A stretch of DNA of 64,000 bases from RAM1 sp041905405 (lineage in GTDB: Bacteria; Pseudomonadota; Gammaproteobacteria; Burkholderiales; Burkholderiaceae_C): contig JAYRLC010000018.1 of NCBI GenBank assembly GCA_041905405.1, positions 1-64,000 on the forward strand, read 5' to 3'. Positions 18,797 to 26,791 of this stretch are shown here, piece by piece (position 1 is the stretch's first letter; each line of letters opens with the position of its first letter). The translations under genes and the position numbers were made by a program. The notes under the pieces are model-generated. The model did no database searches. It worked only from the letters and a program-made list of their open reading frames with translations, and was not told where the DNA came from.

Positions 18797-19776
18797 CAGT
18801 GCCCTCCCGCCTTGCCCAGGCGCAGGCGCGGGTCGACGGCGAAATACAGCAGGTCAACGATGAGATTGATGATCACGAAGATCAGCGCGATCAGGCACAG
18901 ATACGCCGCCATCACGGGAATGTCGGCGAATGTGACGGCCTGGATGAACAGCAGCCCCATGCCGGGCCACTGGAACACGGTTTCGGTGATGATGGCAAAG
19001 GCGATCAGGCCGCCAAGCTGCAGACCCGTGATGGTCATGACGGGCACCAGCGTGTTTTTCAGTGCGTGGCCAAAATGGATGGCGCGGTTGGACAGGCCCC
19101 GCGCGCGCGCGAACTTGATGTAGTCGGTGCGCAGAACCTCCAGCATTTCGGCGCGCACCAGCCGCATGATCAGCGTGAGCTGGAAGATCGCCAGCGTCAC
19201 GGCCGGCAGCACGATGTGATGCCAGCCCTTGGCCTTGAGCAGGCCGGTGGTCCACCAGCCGATCTGCATCGTCTCGCCCCGACCGAAACTCGGGAACCAG
19301 CCCAGGCCCACCGCAAACACCAGGATCAGCAGGATGCCGATCAGGAACGTGGGCAGCGACACGCCCAGCAGCGAGATCGTCATGAACACCTGGCTCAGGA
19401 AGCTGCCCCGGCGCAGAGCGGAATACACCCCCATCGGAATGCCGATGACCAGCGCCATCAGGGCGGCGACCAGCGCCAGCTCCAGCGTAGCGGGGAAGCG
19501 CTCGGCAATCAGGCGCGACACCTTTGCGCCTTGACGCAGGCTCAGGCCGAACTCGCCCTGGGCCGCGTTGACGAGGAAGTGCCAGAACTGCACGAAGAAC
19601 GGCTTGTCCAGGCCCAATGCAGAACGCAGCTCGCGGATCTGTTCGGGCGTGGCGTCCTGGCCCAGCAGGAACACGACCGGATCGCCGACGTACTGAAAAA
19701 GCAGGAATGCAATGAAGGCGACCGTGACCATCACGATCACGGCCTGGATAAGACGACGCAGGATGAAGGCGAACAT
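18796..19776 (-). CDS. dppB: Peptide ABC transporter permease, DppB/OppB type
   Basis: Inner-membrane permease of 326 residues with the hallmark N-terminus (FILRRLIQAVIVMVTVAFIAF), a periplasmic loop containing LGLDKPFFVQFWHFL, and six helices. The coupling loop reads MLEVLRTDYIKFARARGLSNR, typical of DppB. It is first of the tightly linked block dppB, amidohydrolase, binding protein, dppC, dppD, dppF. The 136 bases upstream contain the terminator of the preceding binding-protein gene and must hold its own promoter. Confidence 0.92.
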   Translation of the reverse strand: MFAFILRRLIQAVIVMVTVAFIAFLLFQYVGDPVVFLLGQDATPEQIRELRSALGLDKPFFVQFWHFLVNAAQGEFGLSLRQGAKVSRLIAERFPATLELALVAALMALVIGIPMGVYSALRRGSFLSQVFMTISLLGVSLPTFLIGILLILVFAVGLGWFPSFGRGETMQIGWWTTGLLKAKGWHHIVLPAVTLAIFQLTLIMRLVRAEMLEVLRTDYIKFARARGLSNRAIHFGHALKNTLVPVMTITGLQLGGLIAFAIITETVFQWPGMGLLFIQAVTFADIPVMAAYLCLIALIFVIINLIVDLLYFAVDPRLRLGKAGGH

Positions 19777-19871
19777 TCGGATTACGCTGACGGGATGGGC
19801 GATGCTAGCAGCGCAATTGCCATGCCAGCACAGGGATTTCCTTTAGGTTTAAAGAAAATAATGCGCCATGA

Positions 19872-19898
19872 AAGAGGGCCGCCTGTCACGGCCCTCTT
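19872..19898 (-). terminator. Terminator or attenuator after the second binding-protein gene
   Basis: AAGAGGGCCG (19872-19881) and CGGCCCTCTT (19889-19898) form a perfect 10-bp stem with a seven-base loop. Read on the minus strand it lies 14 bases after the binding-protein stop. It would let the binding protein be made in excess over the downstream permease and ATPases. Confidence 0.7.
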
Positions 19899-19912
19899 CC
19901 AGAGTCGCCCGG

Positions 19913-21490
19913 TCAGTTGACCTTGATCAGGCGCCAGTCCAGACGGTTGTCGGCGCGGTGCACGACGTCCACATTCTTCTTCAGCGCCCAGGGAATGATC
20001 TGGTTGTGCAGCGGAATGTGCGACACGGTGTCGTTGGACAGCTGCAGGCCTTCGGTCAGCAGGCGGTTGCGCACCGGCAGGTCGGTCTCGGTCTTGATCC
20101 GGTCCACCACATAGTCCATGCGCTGGTTGCTGTAGCGGCCCACGTTGTAGTTGCCGTCGCCGCCCGTACCCACGGTGCGCGTGAGCGACTGCAGGCTGTA
20201 CAGCGAATCGAACGTCGGCACGCCCCAGCCCAGCATGTAGATGCTGGCTTCATAGCGCTGGATCATCGGGAAGTACGTCACCAGCGGCAGCGTGCGCAGC
20301 TTGGCGCGCACACCGACCTTGGCCCACATGGCGGTCACGGCCTGGCAGATTTCCTCGTCGTTGATGTAACGGTTATTGGGGCAGGCGAAGTCAACCTCGA
20401 AGCCCTGCGGATAGCCGGCATCGGCCAGCAGCTTCCGGGCGGCGTCCTGGCTGTAGGGGAAGCGCTTGTGCACGGCTTCGGTCCAGCCGGCCACCTGCGG
20501 CGCCACGAGCGTGCCGGTGGGCTGGCTCAGGCCGCGCATCGTCACCTTGTGCAGGCTGTCGCTGTCGATGGCCTGGTACAGCGCCATGCGGACCTTCACG
20601 TCCTTCAGCGGGTTCTTGCCCTTGATGTTGGAACCCGGCAGTTCATTGCGGAACTGGTCCATGCCGAAGAAGATGGTGCGGTTCTCGACGCCATCGATCA
20701 CCTTCAGGTTCGGGTTGGCGCGCAGGCGGGCCAGATCCTGGGGGGTGGGGTCCAGCACGAAGTCAACTTCACCCGACAGCAGCGCGGCCACGCGCGTGGC
20801 TTCGGACTTGATCGGCGTGTAGATGATTTCAGTCACGTTGGAGTCGTTCTTGCCCCAGTAGTTGGGGTTCTTCACCAGCACCAGCTTCTGGTCGGGCTGC
20901 CATTCCTTGACCATGAACTGGCCCGTGCCCATCGCATTGCGGTGCGCGAAAGTTTCGTCCTTGGTGCGGATGTCCTTGGGCTCGACCGACTTGTTCTTCT
21001 CGGCCCAGGCCTTGCTCATGATGCGCAGCTCGGTCAGCTGGTTCAGCAGCACCGGGTTGGGGCCCTTCATGATGAAGTCCACCGTAGAGTCGTTGACCTT
21101 CACGACACGATCGATGCCTTGCGTGTAGACGGCGTAGTTCGACGTCTTGGACATGGCGCGGGTGATGGAATAGACGACGTCGTCGGCCGTGAAGGGCGTG
21201 CCGTCGCTGAACTTCACGCCAGTGCGCAGGTTGAAGCGCACCTGCGTGGGGGACATCTCACGCCAGGACGTGGCGAGCTGCGCTTCGGGCTTGAACGTCT
21301 TGCTGTCGTAGTAGACCAACGAGTCGTACACCGCAGCGTGCACACCATTGCCCAGCGCATTGTTCTGCGAGTGGATATCCAGCGTCGGAATATCGCTGGC
21401 ACTGGACCATTTGAACGTCTTCGCATGCGCGGGCGCGGCAGCGATGACAGCCAGGGCGGCAGCAGAAATGAGCGCGAGTTTGAGCTTCAT
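19913..21490 (-). CDS. Peptide ABC transporter substrate-binding protein (SBP_bac_5), second copy
   Basis: A second DppA/OppA-class periplasmic protein (525 residues) with signal peptide MKLKLALISAAALAVIAAAPAHAK. It follows the same plan as the copy at 15940-17520: GVKFSDGTPFTADDVVYSITRAM, NPNYWGKNDSNVTEI and GYPQGFEVDFACPNNRYINDEEICQ. The conserved cysteine pair in the last segment is shared with its paralogue. It stands upstream of the permease operon behind its own terminator, so it is probably a separately tuned, alternative-specificity receptor for the same permease. Confidence 0.92.
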   Translation of the reverse strand: MKLKLALISAAALAVIAAAPAHAKTFKWSSASDIPTLDIHSQNNALGNGVHAAVYDSLVYYDSKTFKPEAQLATSWREMSPTQVRFNLRTGVKFSDGTPFTADDVVYSITRAMSKTSNYAVYTQGIDRVVKVNDSTVDFIMKGPNPVLLNQLTELRIMSKAWAEKNKSVEPKDIRTKDETFAHRNAMGTGQFMVKEWQPDQKLVLVKNPNYWGKNDSNVTEIIYTPIKSEATRVAALLSGEVDFVLDPTPQDLARLRANPNLKVIDGVENRTIFFGMDQFRNELPGSNIKGKNPLKDVKVRMALYQAIDSDSLHKVTMRGLSQPTGTLVAPQVAGWTEAVHKRFPYSQDAARKLLADAGYPQGFEVDFACPNNRYINDEEICQAVTAMWAKVGVRAKLRTLPLVTYFPMIQRYEASIYMLGWGVPTFDSLYSLQSLTRTVGTGGDGNYNVGRYSNQRMDYVVDRIKTETDLPVRNRLLTEGLQLSNDTVSHIPLHNQIIPWALKKNVDVVHRADNRLDWRLIKVN

Positions 21491-21598
21491 GGAACCCTCT
21501 TGGAATTGGAAAGCGCCGACTATGCAGCATGCGTGCCTGCGGCGTCAAAAGGGGTTTCCCGCAAGCCCTGTAGCCCCGGGGACAGGGGCCCGCGCCTG

Positions 21599-22363
21599 TC
21601 AGCGCGCGCTGAGGCTCTGCTTCGCGCCAGGCAACTGCACAGGCCCGTACCAGGCGGCGGTGGACGACCGCGTGTTGTCGGTATCGGTCATGATGCCAAT
21701 ACCCACCAACGCCCCAGGGGCTTCGCCAAAAGCCTTTTCGTAGTCCGCCCGGATGTCGCGCTCATAGTCCAGCCAGCGGTTCAGCTTGTCGGGGCCCGAC
21801 TCCACCACCAGCTTGCGGATGCGGTCGGTGCGCGGATTGACGATGACCGTGCCGGGTGCACGCCGGTTGCACCAGACATACATCAACGTTGCATAGGGCA
21901 TCTCTTCGCCGGTCAGGGCCAGGGCCAGCTCCGAAAGCGCCAGATTGCGAGCCGACAGCCGGGAGCGGTCGCCCTCGAAGGCCAGCACGATCCGAACGGG
22001 AGAGTCGTCGGAATCCCGCAGCGCCATGTCTGCCTGTGCGATCAACTCGGGCACCTTCCAGGAGAACCGCACCTTGCCCAGATCCCCGGGCGCCACACGC
22101 ACCGCCTTGCGCACCATGCTGGCTGACGAGACCGAAGTCACGGCCATCGCGTCCCGTCCGTCCTTGCGGGTATAGGAAAAGCTGGAACTGGCCTTTCCAG
22201 GCAAGGCGTAGTGTCGCCACTGCCCATCCTGAAGCGCCGATTGCTGGGCCCAGGGCGTCGCCGCGAGATCGGACACGTGTTGGGTGCGGGGCACGGCAGA
22301 GCAGCCGACCAGCAGCGCCAGGCACAGGGCCATTCCCATCCATCCAACAAAACGGCTTGTCAC
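21599..22363 (-). CDS. DUF3047 lipoprotein
   Basis: A predicted outer-membrane or periplasmic lipoprotein of 254 residues with the DUF3047 fold (about residues 50-240; FSWKVPELIAQADMALRDSDDSPVRIVLAFEG and MYVWCNRRAPGT). The lipobox is LLVGC with the lipidated Cys at about position 21. The GTG at 22363 is preferred because GGAG stands nine bases upstream and the signal peptide then has a basic N-region; TTG starts lie 18 bases further out. No function is known for the family, and neighbours give no strong clue. Confidence 0.8.
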   Translation of the reverse strand: MTSRFVGWMGMALCLALLVGCSAVPRTQHVSDLAATPWAQQSALQDGQWRHYALPGKASSSFSYTRKDGRDAMAVTSVSSASMVRKAVRVAPGDLGKVRFSWKVPELIAQADMALRDSDDSPVRIVLAFEGDRSRLSARNLALSELALALTGEEMPYATLMYVWCNRRAPGTVIVNPRTDRIRKLVVESGPDKLNRWLDYERDIRADYEKAFGEAPGALVGIGIMTDTDNTRSSTAAWYGPVQLPGAKQSLSAR

Positions 22364-22412
22364 GCCCGGATACTCCAACAACAGGACCGCCCGAGAGGGC
22401 AGCTCCCATAAA

Positions 22413-22436
22413 AAAGCCGCCCCAAGGGGCGGCTTT
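22413..22436 (-). terminator. Rho-independent terminator of the porin gene
   Basis: AAAGCCGCCCC and GGGGCGGCTTT form a perfect 11-bp stem with a two-base loop, followed on the minus strand by a six-base T run. It lies 40 bases after the porin stop. Confidence 0.9.
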
Positions 22437-22475
22437 CAGGCTTCTTGCAAAGCTGGCACAAGGCCAGCCCGGCAA

Positions 22476-23555
22476 TTAGAAGCTGTGACGGATACCGAAG
22501 TCGTAGCCGGTCGACTTGTTGTTGACAGCCGTGACGGCGCCGTTCAGAGCTTGGGCAGCGCCACCGCTGTTGCTCACGCGAGCAAACGTGGTGTACAGAG
22601 CCGTACGCTTGGACAGGTTGTGCACGTAGCCGATGGCGTACTTGTTGGTACGGGCGCTCACAGCAGCGTTGTTCTTGCTGCGCGAGTAAGCCAGACGGAT
22701 TTCACCAGCGCCCATGGGGATCAGGCCGCCGATCAGGTAGCCGGTCTGGGTCACGTTGGCCGGGGCCGACACGCGGTCACGGTTGTAGTGAGCCATGACC
22801 TTGGCAACGCCGAAGTCATACTGACCGCCGATGTTGGTGGTCTTGACGTCGCCGGTGGCGTAGTTGGTGCTGGAGAAAGCCAGAGCAACGTTGACCGGGC
22901 CAGCAGCGTAGCCCAGGCGCAGGCCAGCGCCCTTGCCGTCGTCTTCCGTGGCAGCGCCGGTCTGGTTGTTTTCGCCCAGGTAGTACTGGACTTGGCCGTA
23001 GAAGCCGCCCAGATCGCGGGGCAGGAAGTAGCCCATGCTGTTGGAAGCGCGGACGGTGACGGGGCCACCCAGGCTGGAGTTCAGGGTCTGGGTCGTGCCC
23101 ACGCCGTTCGTGACGAACGGATCAAACACGGTCAGGTTCCAGAATTGGGGGGTGTAGTCACGGCCCAGGCGGATTTCGCCGAAGCCACCAGCCAGGCTGA
23201 CCGTCGAACGACGGTTGAAGGTCAGGCCTTGACCGCCACCGATACCAGCCACGGCGCCGCCGGTAGCTTGGTTGTTGGTGTTGGTTGCAGCGCCACGGCC
23301 GTCGTCGTTCGTCACACCGGCTTCCAGCCAGAAGGAAGCGGACAGGCCACCACCCAGGTCTTCCGTGCCACGGAAGCCCAGACGGCTGGAGTTGTAGCCC
23401 GAGTTGCCCAGTTGGGTCTTGTCGGAAGAACCGGCGCCGCTGCCGTTGCCGACTTTCAGCGTGGCATCAACGATACCGAACAGGGTGACGGAAGATTGGG
23501 CAGAAGCCACGCCGGCGGTCGCCAGCACGGCCAGAGCAATCAGGGACTTTTTCAT
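22476..23555 (-). CDS. Gram-negative general porin
   Basis: Outer-membrane trimeric beta-barrel porin, 359 residues, of the betaproteobacterial OmpC-like family. It has a signal peptide (MKKSLIALAVLATAGVASAQ), first strand SSVTLFGIVDATLKVG and repeated alternating beta strands, and ends in a C-terminal phenylalanine (GIRHSF), the outer-membrane assembly signal. The start at 23555 is favoured over an upstream in-frame Met because a GGAG lies just before it and the signal peptide begins cleanly. Codon use is strongly biased to abundant codons, consistent with high expression. Confidence 0.95.
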   Translation of the reverse strand: MKKSLIALAVLATAGVASAQSSVTLFGIVDATLKVGNGSGAGSSDKTQLGNSGYNSSRLGFRGTEDLGGGLSASFWLEAGVTNDDGRGAATNTNNQATGGAVAGIGGGQGLTFNRRSTVSLAGGFGEIRLGRDYTPQFWNLTVFDPFVTNGVGTTQTLNSSLGGPVTVRASNSMGYFLPRDLGGFYGQVQYYLGENNQTGAATEDDGKGAGLRLGYAAGPVNVALAFSSTNYATGDVKTTNIGGQYDFGVAKVMAHYNRDRVSAPANVTQTGYLIGGLIPMGAGEIRLAYSRSKNNAAVSARTNKYAIGYVHNLSKRTALYTTFARVSNSGGAAQALNGAVTAVNNKSTGYDFGIRHSF

Positions 23556-23674
23556 TGCAAGTTTCTCCAAGGTTAAACATAGGGCTCCGGTTCGACAGGC
23601 TCATCTCTGCATGCGGGCACACAAAATGCTCCCACCGGATCCCCGGGCCAACCTCCTTTTGGGAAGTTGGGTGT

Positions 23675-23703
23675 ATTGCAACAGAGCAGGCTTTCTTTCG
23701 CAA
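23675..23703 (-). promoter_or_regulatory. Candidate sigma-70 promoter of the porin gene
   Basis: On the minus strand TTGCGA (23703-23698) and TGCAAT (23680-23675) are separated by 17 bases, leaving about a 115-base leader before the porin ATG. The rest of 23556-23862 holds only short inverted repeats (GTTGCA/TGCAAC at 23731-23746, GGGGGC/GCCCCC at 23814-23829) and no gene. Confidence 0.4.
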
Positions 23704-23862
23704 AGCTTTTAGCCCCGGCCGCCCGGTTTCGTTGCACCCCTGCAACAGCCTTATGGCGCGCCGTTGATCGAGCGCAACAGTTGCGCGCGGCGTTGAATTG
23801 CGCTAAGGCAGCCGGGGGCGCCAGCCCCCTCAGGCGCGCCCGCTGGGGGTAAGCTTTGGCGC

Positions 23863-24480
23863 ATGGACAAGCTTCTGACTGCGGCCGATGCCGCCTTGCG
23901 CACTTTGTTCGCACCCGCTCGGGCGGCGCGCCCCTGCCCCGTCGTGCCGGCGGATGAAACCCGTCTGGACGCAGGGGAACGCCGCCTGGCCGCCGCGCTC
24001 ATGCGGGTCAACCATGTGGGCGAGGTATGCGCCCAGGCGCTTTACACCGCGCAGGCGGCGGCCACATCCAACCCCCGTTTGCGGGACCACTTCCTTCAGG
24101 CGGCCCACGAGGAGACAGACCATCTGGCCTGGACCCGTGCGCGTCTTGACGAACTGGGTTCGCGCCCTTCATTGCTCAACCCCCTGTGGTATGCGGGCGC
24201 CTTCAGCCTGGGCCTCCTGGCGGGACGAATGGGTGATGCCGTCAGCCTGGGGTTTGTGGTGGAAACCGAACGGCAGGTCGAAGCCCATCTTCAGAGCCAC
24301 CTGCAGCGCCTGCCCGCACAGGATCATGCATCGCGCGCCATCGTGGTGCAGATGAAAGACGACGAAGCCGCTCATGCGGATCAGGCGATGGCGGCCGGCG
24401 CCGTCGAACTGCCCGCCCCGGTCAAGGGCCTGATGGCCGCGGCGGCGCGCGTCATGACCACCACCGCGCACTACGTTTGA
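23863..24480 (+). CDS. coq7: 2-nonaprenyl-3-methyl-6-methoxy-1,4-benzoquinol hydroxylase Coq7
   Basis: Di-iron monooxygenase of ubiquinone biosynthesis that hydroxylates the demethoxyubiquinol ring at the inner-membrane surface. The 205-residue protein shows the expected carboxylate/histidine ligands: MRVNHVGEVCAQAL, HEETDHLAW, FVVETERQVEAHL and KDDEAAHADQA. This pattern of E, ExxH, E and ExxH defines the Coq7 four-helix di-iron site. It diverges from the porin gene across about 300 bases. No operon partner is evident, and the gene after it lies on the opposite strand. Confidence 0.95.
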   Translation: MDKLLTAADAALRTLFAPARAARPCPVVPADETRLDAGERRLAAALMRVNHVGEVCAQALYTAQAAATSNPRLRDHFLQAAHEETDHLAWTRARLDELGSRPSLLNPLWYAGAFSLGLLAGRMGDAVSLGFVVETERQVEAHLQSHLQRLPAQDHASRAIVVQMKDDEAAHADQAMAAGAVELPAPVKGLMAAAARVMTTTAHYV

Positions 24481-24510
24481 TTGACCGGCCTGGCCGCGGC
24501 CAGGCCCGGC

Positions 24511-24963
24511 TCACGCCTCGGCCAGCTCGAAACTGGTAGTGATGTCGGCAGTCTTGCCCAGCATGATGCTGGCCGAGCAGTACTTTTCGTGGCTCATCGC
24601 AATGGCACGCTCCACGGCGGTCGCCGGGATAGCCTTGCCGCTCACGGTGAAGTGCATGTGGATCTTGGTGAATACCTTGGGGTCGGTGTCAGCCCGCTCG
24701 GACGTGAGCTTGACCGAGCAACCACGCACATCGTGCCGTCCCCGCTTGAGGATCAGCACCACGTCATAGGCGGTGCAGCCGCCGGTGCCGGCCAGCACGG
24801 TTTCCATCGGGCGCGGCGCCAGGTTCTGTCCGCCGTTTTCGGGCTTGGCGGCATCCGGCGCGCCATCCATCATCAGCGTGTGGCCGCTTCCCGTCTCCGC
24901 CAGGAACCCCATGCCGGAGCGCGCGCCCGAAGCGCCCGTCCAGCTTACCGTGCATTCCATCAT
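24511..24963 (-). CDS. OsmC/Ohr-family peroxiredoxin-like protein (YhfA-like)
   Basis: A 150-residue OsmC-like protein. The two reactive cysteines of the family are present, one in TGGCTAYDVVLIL and one in HEKYCSASIML, so thiol-dependent peroxide reduction is plausible. The LAPRPMETVLAGTGGC segment and overall layout match the YhfA-type OsmC subgroup more than Ohr. AAAGG stands nine bases before the first ATG. It converges on coq7 with a 30-base gap and diverges from ilvA. The physiological substrate is unknown. Confidence 0.88.
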   Translation of the reverse strand: MMECTVSWTGASGARSGMGFLAETGSGHTLMMDGAPDAAKPENGGQNLAPRPMETVLAGTGGCTAYDVVLILKRGRHDVRGCSVKLTSERADTDPKVFTKIHMHFTVSGKAIPATAVERAIAMSHEKYCSASIMLGKTADITTSFELAEA

Positions 24964-25050
24964 TTCATCGTACCTTTATCAAAGCTGCTTGCGCGGAATA
25001 AATTCCGCTAATAGTGTCCACTTTGTCTCAATGTGAAACCATCTGCGATG

Positions 25051-25078
25051 TTGCGACGCAGCAAAGCGTGGCTATACT
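25051..25078 (+). promoter_or_regulatory. Sigma-70 promoter of the ilvA leader
   Basis: TTGCGA (25051-25056) and TATACT (25073-25078) are 16 bases apart. Transcription would start near 25085, about 20 bases before the leader peptide ATG. Confidence 0.75.
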
Positions 25079-25104
25079 GGCCCCAAGCATAAGGGTTTTC
25101 CTTC

Positions 25105-25206
25105 ATGCGCTGGTTGTCTCCTCCACCTCCTCCTTTGGTGGATTCAGCCCCCGGGTCGCAAGTCCCGGGGGCTTTTTTCTTGGCCTTTATCATCAGCGGC
25201 CCATGA
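25105..25206 (+). CDS. Proline-rich leader peptide (uORF) of ilvA
   Basis: A 33-codon open frame, too short for routine annotation, encoding MRWLSPPPPP followed by LVDSAPGSQVPGAFFLAFIISGP. AAGGG stands nine bases before its ATG, and a good promoter lies just upstream. Five consecutive proline codons (25120-25134) end 12 bases before a perfect terminator stem that lies inside the frame. Its TGA overlaps the ilvA ATG (ATGA), and ilvA has no obvious ribosome site of its own. This is what a translation-coupled attenuator would look like. Expression of the peptide is inferred. Confidence 0.6.
   Translation: MRWLSPPPPPLVDSAPGSQVPGAFFLAFIISGP
25147..25178 (+). terminator. Rho-independent terminator inside the ilvA leader (attenuator)
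   Basis: GCCCCCGGG (25147-25155) and CCCGGGGGC (25164-25172) pair perfectly, followed by TTTTTT (25173-25178). It lies upstream of ilvA on the same strand, so ilvA expression requires read-through. A small CCACC/GGTGG stem (25123-25141) precedes it. Confidence 0.85.
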
Positions 25207-26747
25207 CCAAGCATCTCAAGCCCGCCGATTACCTCAAGAAAATCCTGACCGCCCGCGTCTATGACGTGGCGGTGGAGTCGGCCCTGGAGCCCGCAAAGAA
25301 CCTGAGCCGCCGCCTGCACAACAAGGTCCTGCTCAAGCGCGAGGACCAGCAGCCCGTGTTCAGCTTCAAGCTGCGCGGCGCCTACAACAAGATGGCGCAC
25401 CTGTCCCCCGCGCAGTTGAAGAAGGGGGTCATTTGCGCCTCTGCCGGCAACCACGCCCAGGGCGTCGCGCTGTCGGCTCACCGGATGGGCGTGCGCGCGG
25501 TGATCGTCATGCCCGTCACCACGCCGCAGGTCAAGGTGGACGCCGTCAAGGGCTTCGGGGGTGAAGTCGTGCTGCATGGCGACAGCTATTCGGACGCCTA
25601 CACCCATGCGCTCACGCTGGAGAAAAAGCAGGGCCTGACCTTCGTGCACCCGTTCGACGACCCGGACGTGATTGCCGGCCAGGGCACGATCGCCATGGAG
25701 ATCCTGCGCCAGCACCAGGGGCCGCTGCACGCCGTGTTCGTGGCCATTGGCGGGGGTGGTCTGATCAGCGGCGTGGCCAACTACATCAAGGCCGTGCGCC
25801 CCGAGGTCAAGGTGATTGGCGTGCAGATGACCGACTCCGACGCCATGGCGCGTTCGGTGACCGCCAAAAAACGTGTGACGCTGTCCGACGTGGGGCTTTT
25901 TGCCGACGGCACCGCCGTCAAGCTCGTGGGCGAGGAGACCTTCCGCGTGGCGCGCGGCCTGGTGGATGATTTCGTGATCGTGGACACCGACGCCGTGTGC
26001 GCCGCCATCAAGGACATCTTCGTGGACACGCGCAGCATCGTCGAGCCGTCCGGCGCGATGGCCGTGGCGGCCATCAAGCAGTACGCCGCCACGCACAAGA
26101 CCAAGGGCGAGACCTATGCCGCCATCCTGTGCGGCGCCAACATGAACTTCGACCGCCTGCGCTTCGTGGCCGAGCGGGCCGAGGTCGGCGAGGAACGCGA
26201 GGCCCTGTTCGCCGTGACCATTCCCGAGGAGCGCGGCAGCTTCCGGCGCTTTTGCGAGCTGATCGGCAACCTGCCGGGCGGCGCGCGCAACGTGACCGAG
26301 TTCAACTACCGCATCAGCGATTCGGCGCAGGCCCATGTGTTCGTCGGCCTGACCACCCACGGCAAGGGCGAGAGCCCGAAGATCGCCGCCAACTTCAGCA
26401 AGCACGGGTTTGCCACGCTGGATCTCACGCACGACGAACTGGCCAAGGAACACATCCGCCACATGGTGGGCGGCCATTCGTCGCTGGCCAAGGATGAGCG
26501 CCTGTTGCGTTTCATCTTCCCCGAACGCCCGGGCGCGCTCATGAAGTTCCTGAGCCTCATGCGTCCGGGCTGGAACATCAGCCTGTTCCACTACCGCAAC
26601 CAGGGCGCCGACTACGGCCGCATCCTGGTGGGCCTGCAGGTGCCGCAGGCTGATACCAAGGCATTCAACGCGTTCCTGGATACCTTGGGTTATCCCTACG
26701 TGGAAGAAACCAACAATCCCGTTTACCGATTGTTTCTGCAGACTTAG
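25203..26747 (+). CDS. ilvA: Threonine dehydratase, biosynthetic
   Basis: PLP enzyme deaminating threonine to 2-oxobutanoate, the first committed step of isoleucine synthesis. It has 514 residues. The PLP lysine lies in FSFKLRGAYNKM at about residue 57, and the phosphate-binding glycine loop is GGGGLISGV. Two ACT-like regulatory repeats occupy the last 190 residues (AEREEALFAVTIPEERG and LRFIFPERPGALMKFL), indicating isoleucine/valine allostery. The start at 25203 is fixed by homology to MTKHLKPADYLKK and overlaps the leader-peptide stop. Longer upstream reading is the leader region in another role. Confidence 0.95.
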   Translation: MTKHLKPADYLKKILTARVYDVAVESALEPAKNLSRRLHNKVLLKREDQQPVFSFKLRGAYNKMAHLSPAQLKKGVICASAGNHAQGVALSAHRMGVRAVIVMPVTTPQVKVDAVKGFGGEVVLHGDSYSDAYTHALTLEKKQGLTFVHPFDDPDVIAGQGTIAMEILRQHQGPLHAVFVAIGGGGLISGVANYIKAVRPEVKVIGVQMTDSDAMARSVTAKKRVTLSDVGLFADGTAVKLVGEETFRVARGLVDDFVIVDTDAVCAAIKDIFVDTRSIVEPSGAMAVAAIKQYAATHKTKGETYAAILCGANMNFDRLRFVAERAEVGEEREALFAVTIPEERGSFRRFCELIGNLPGGARNVTEFNYRISDSAQAHVFVGLTTHGKGESPKIAANFSKHGFATLDLTHDELAKEHIRHMVGGHSSLAKDERLLRFIFPERPGALMKFLSLMRPGWNISLFHYRNQGADYGRILVGLQVPQADTKAFNAFLDTLGYPYVEETNNPVYRLFLQT

Positions 26748-26791
26748 CATGTAACACCAGCGCAGCATCCGTCTGCGCCAGGAGACACGCG

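Noticed and set aside
19868..22126. 752-codon plus-strand frame opposite the second binding protein
   Set aside because: Same reason: a codon-bias shadow of a well-supported gene on the other strand.
23731..23829. Small inverted repeats upstream of the porin as regulatory sites
   Set aside because: Six-base arms with short loops in GC-rich DNA are expected by chance; no matching factor is known to me.
25105..25206. Classical isoleucine-codon attenuator
   Set aside because: The leader has no regulatory Ile codons before the terminator, only a Pro run. The two Ile codons come after the stem.
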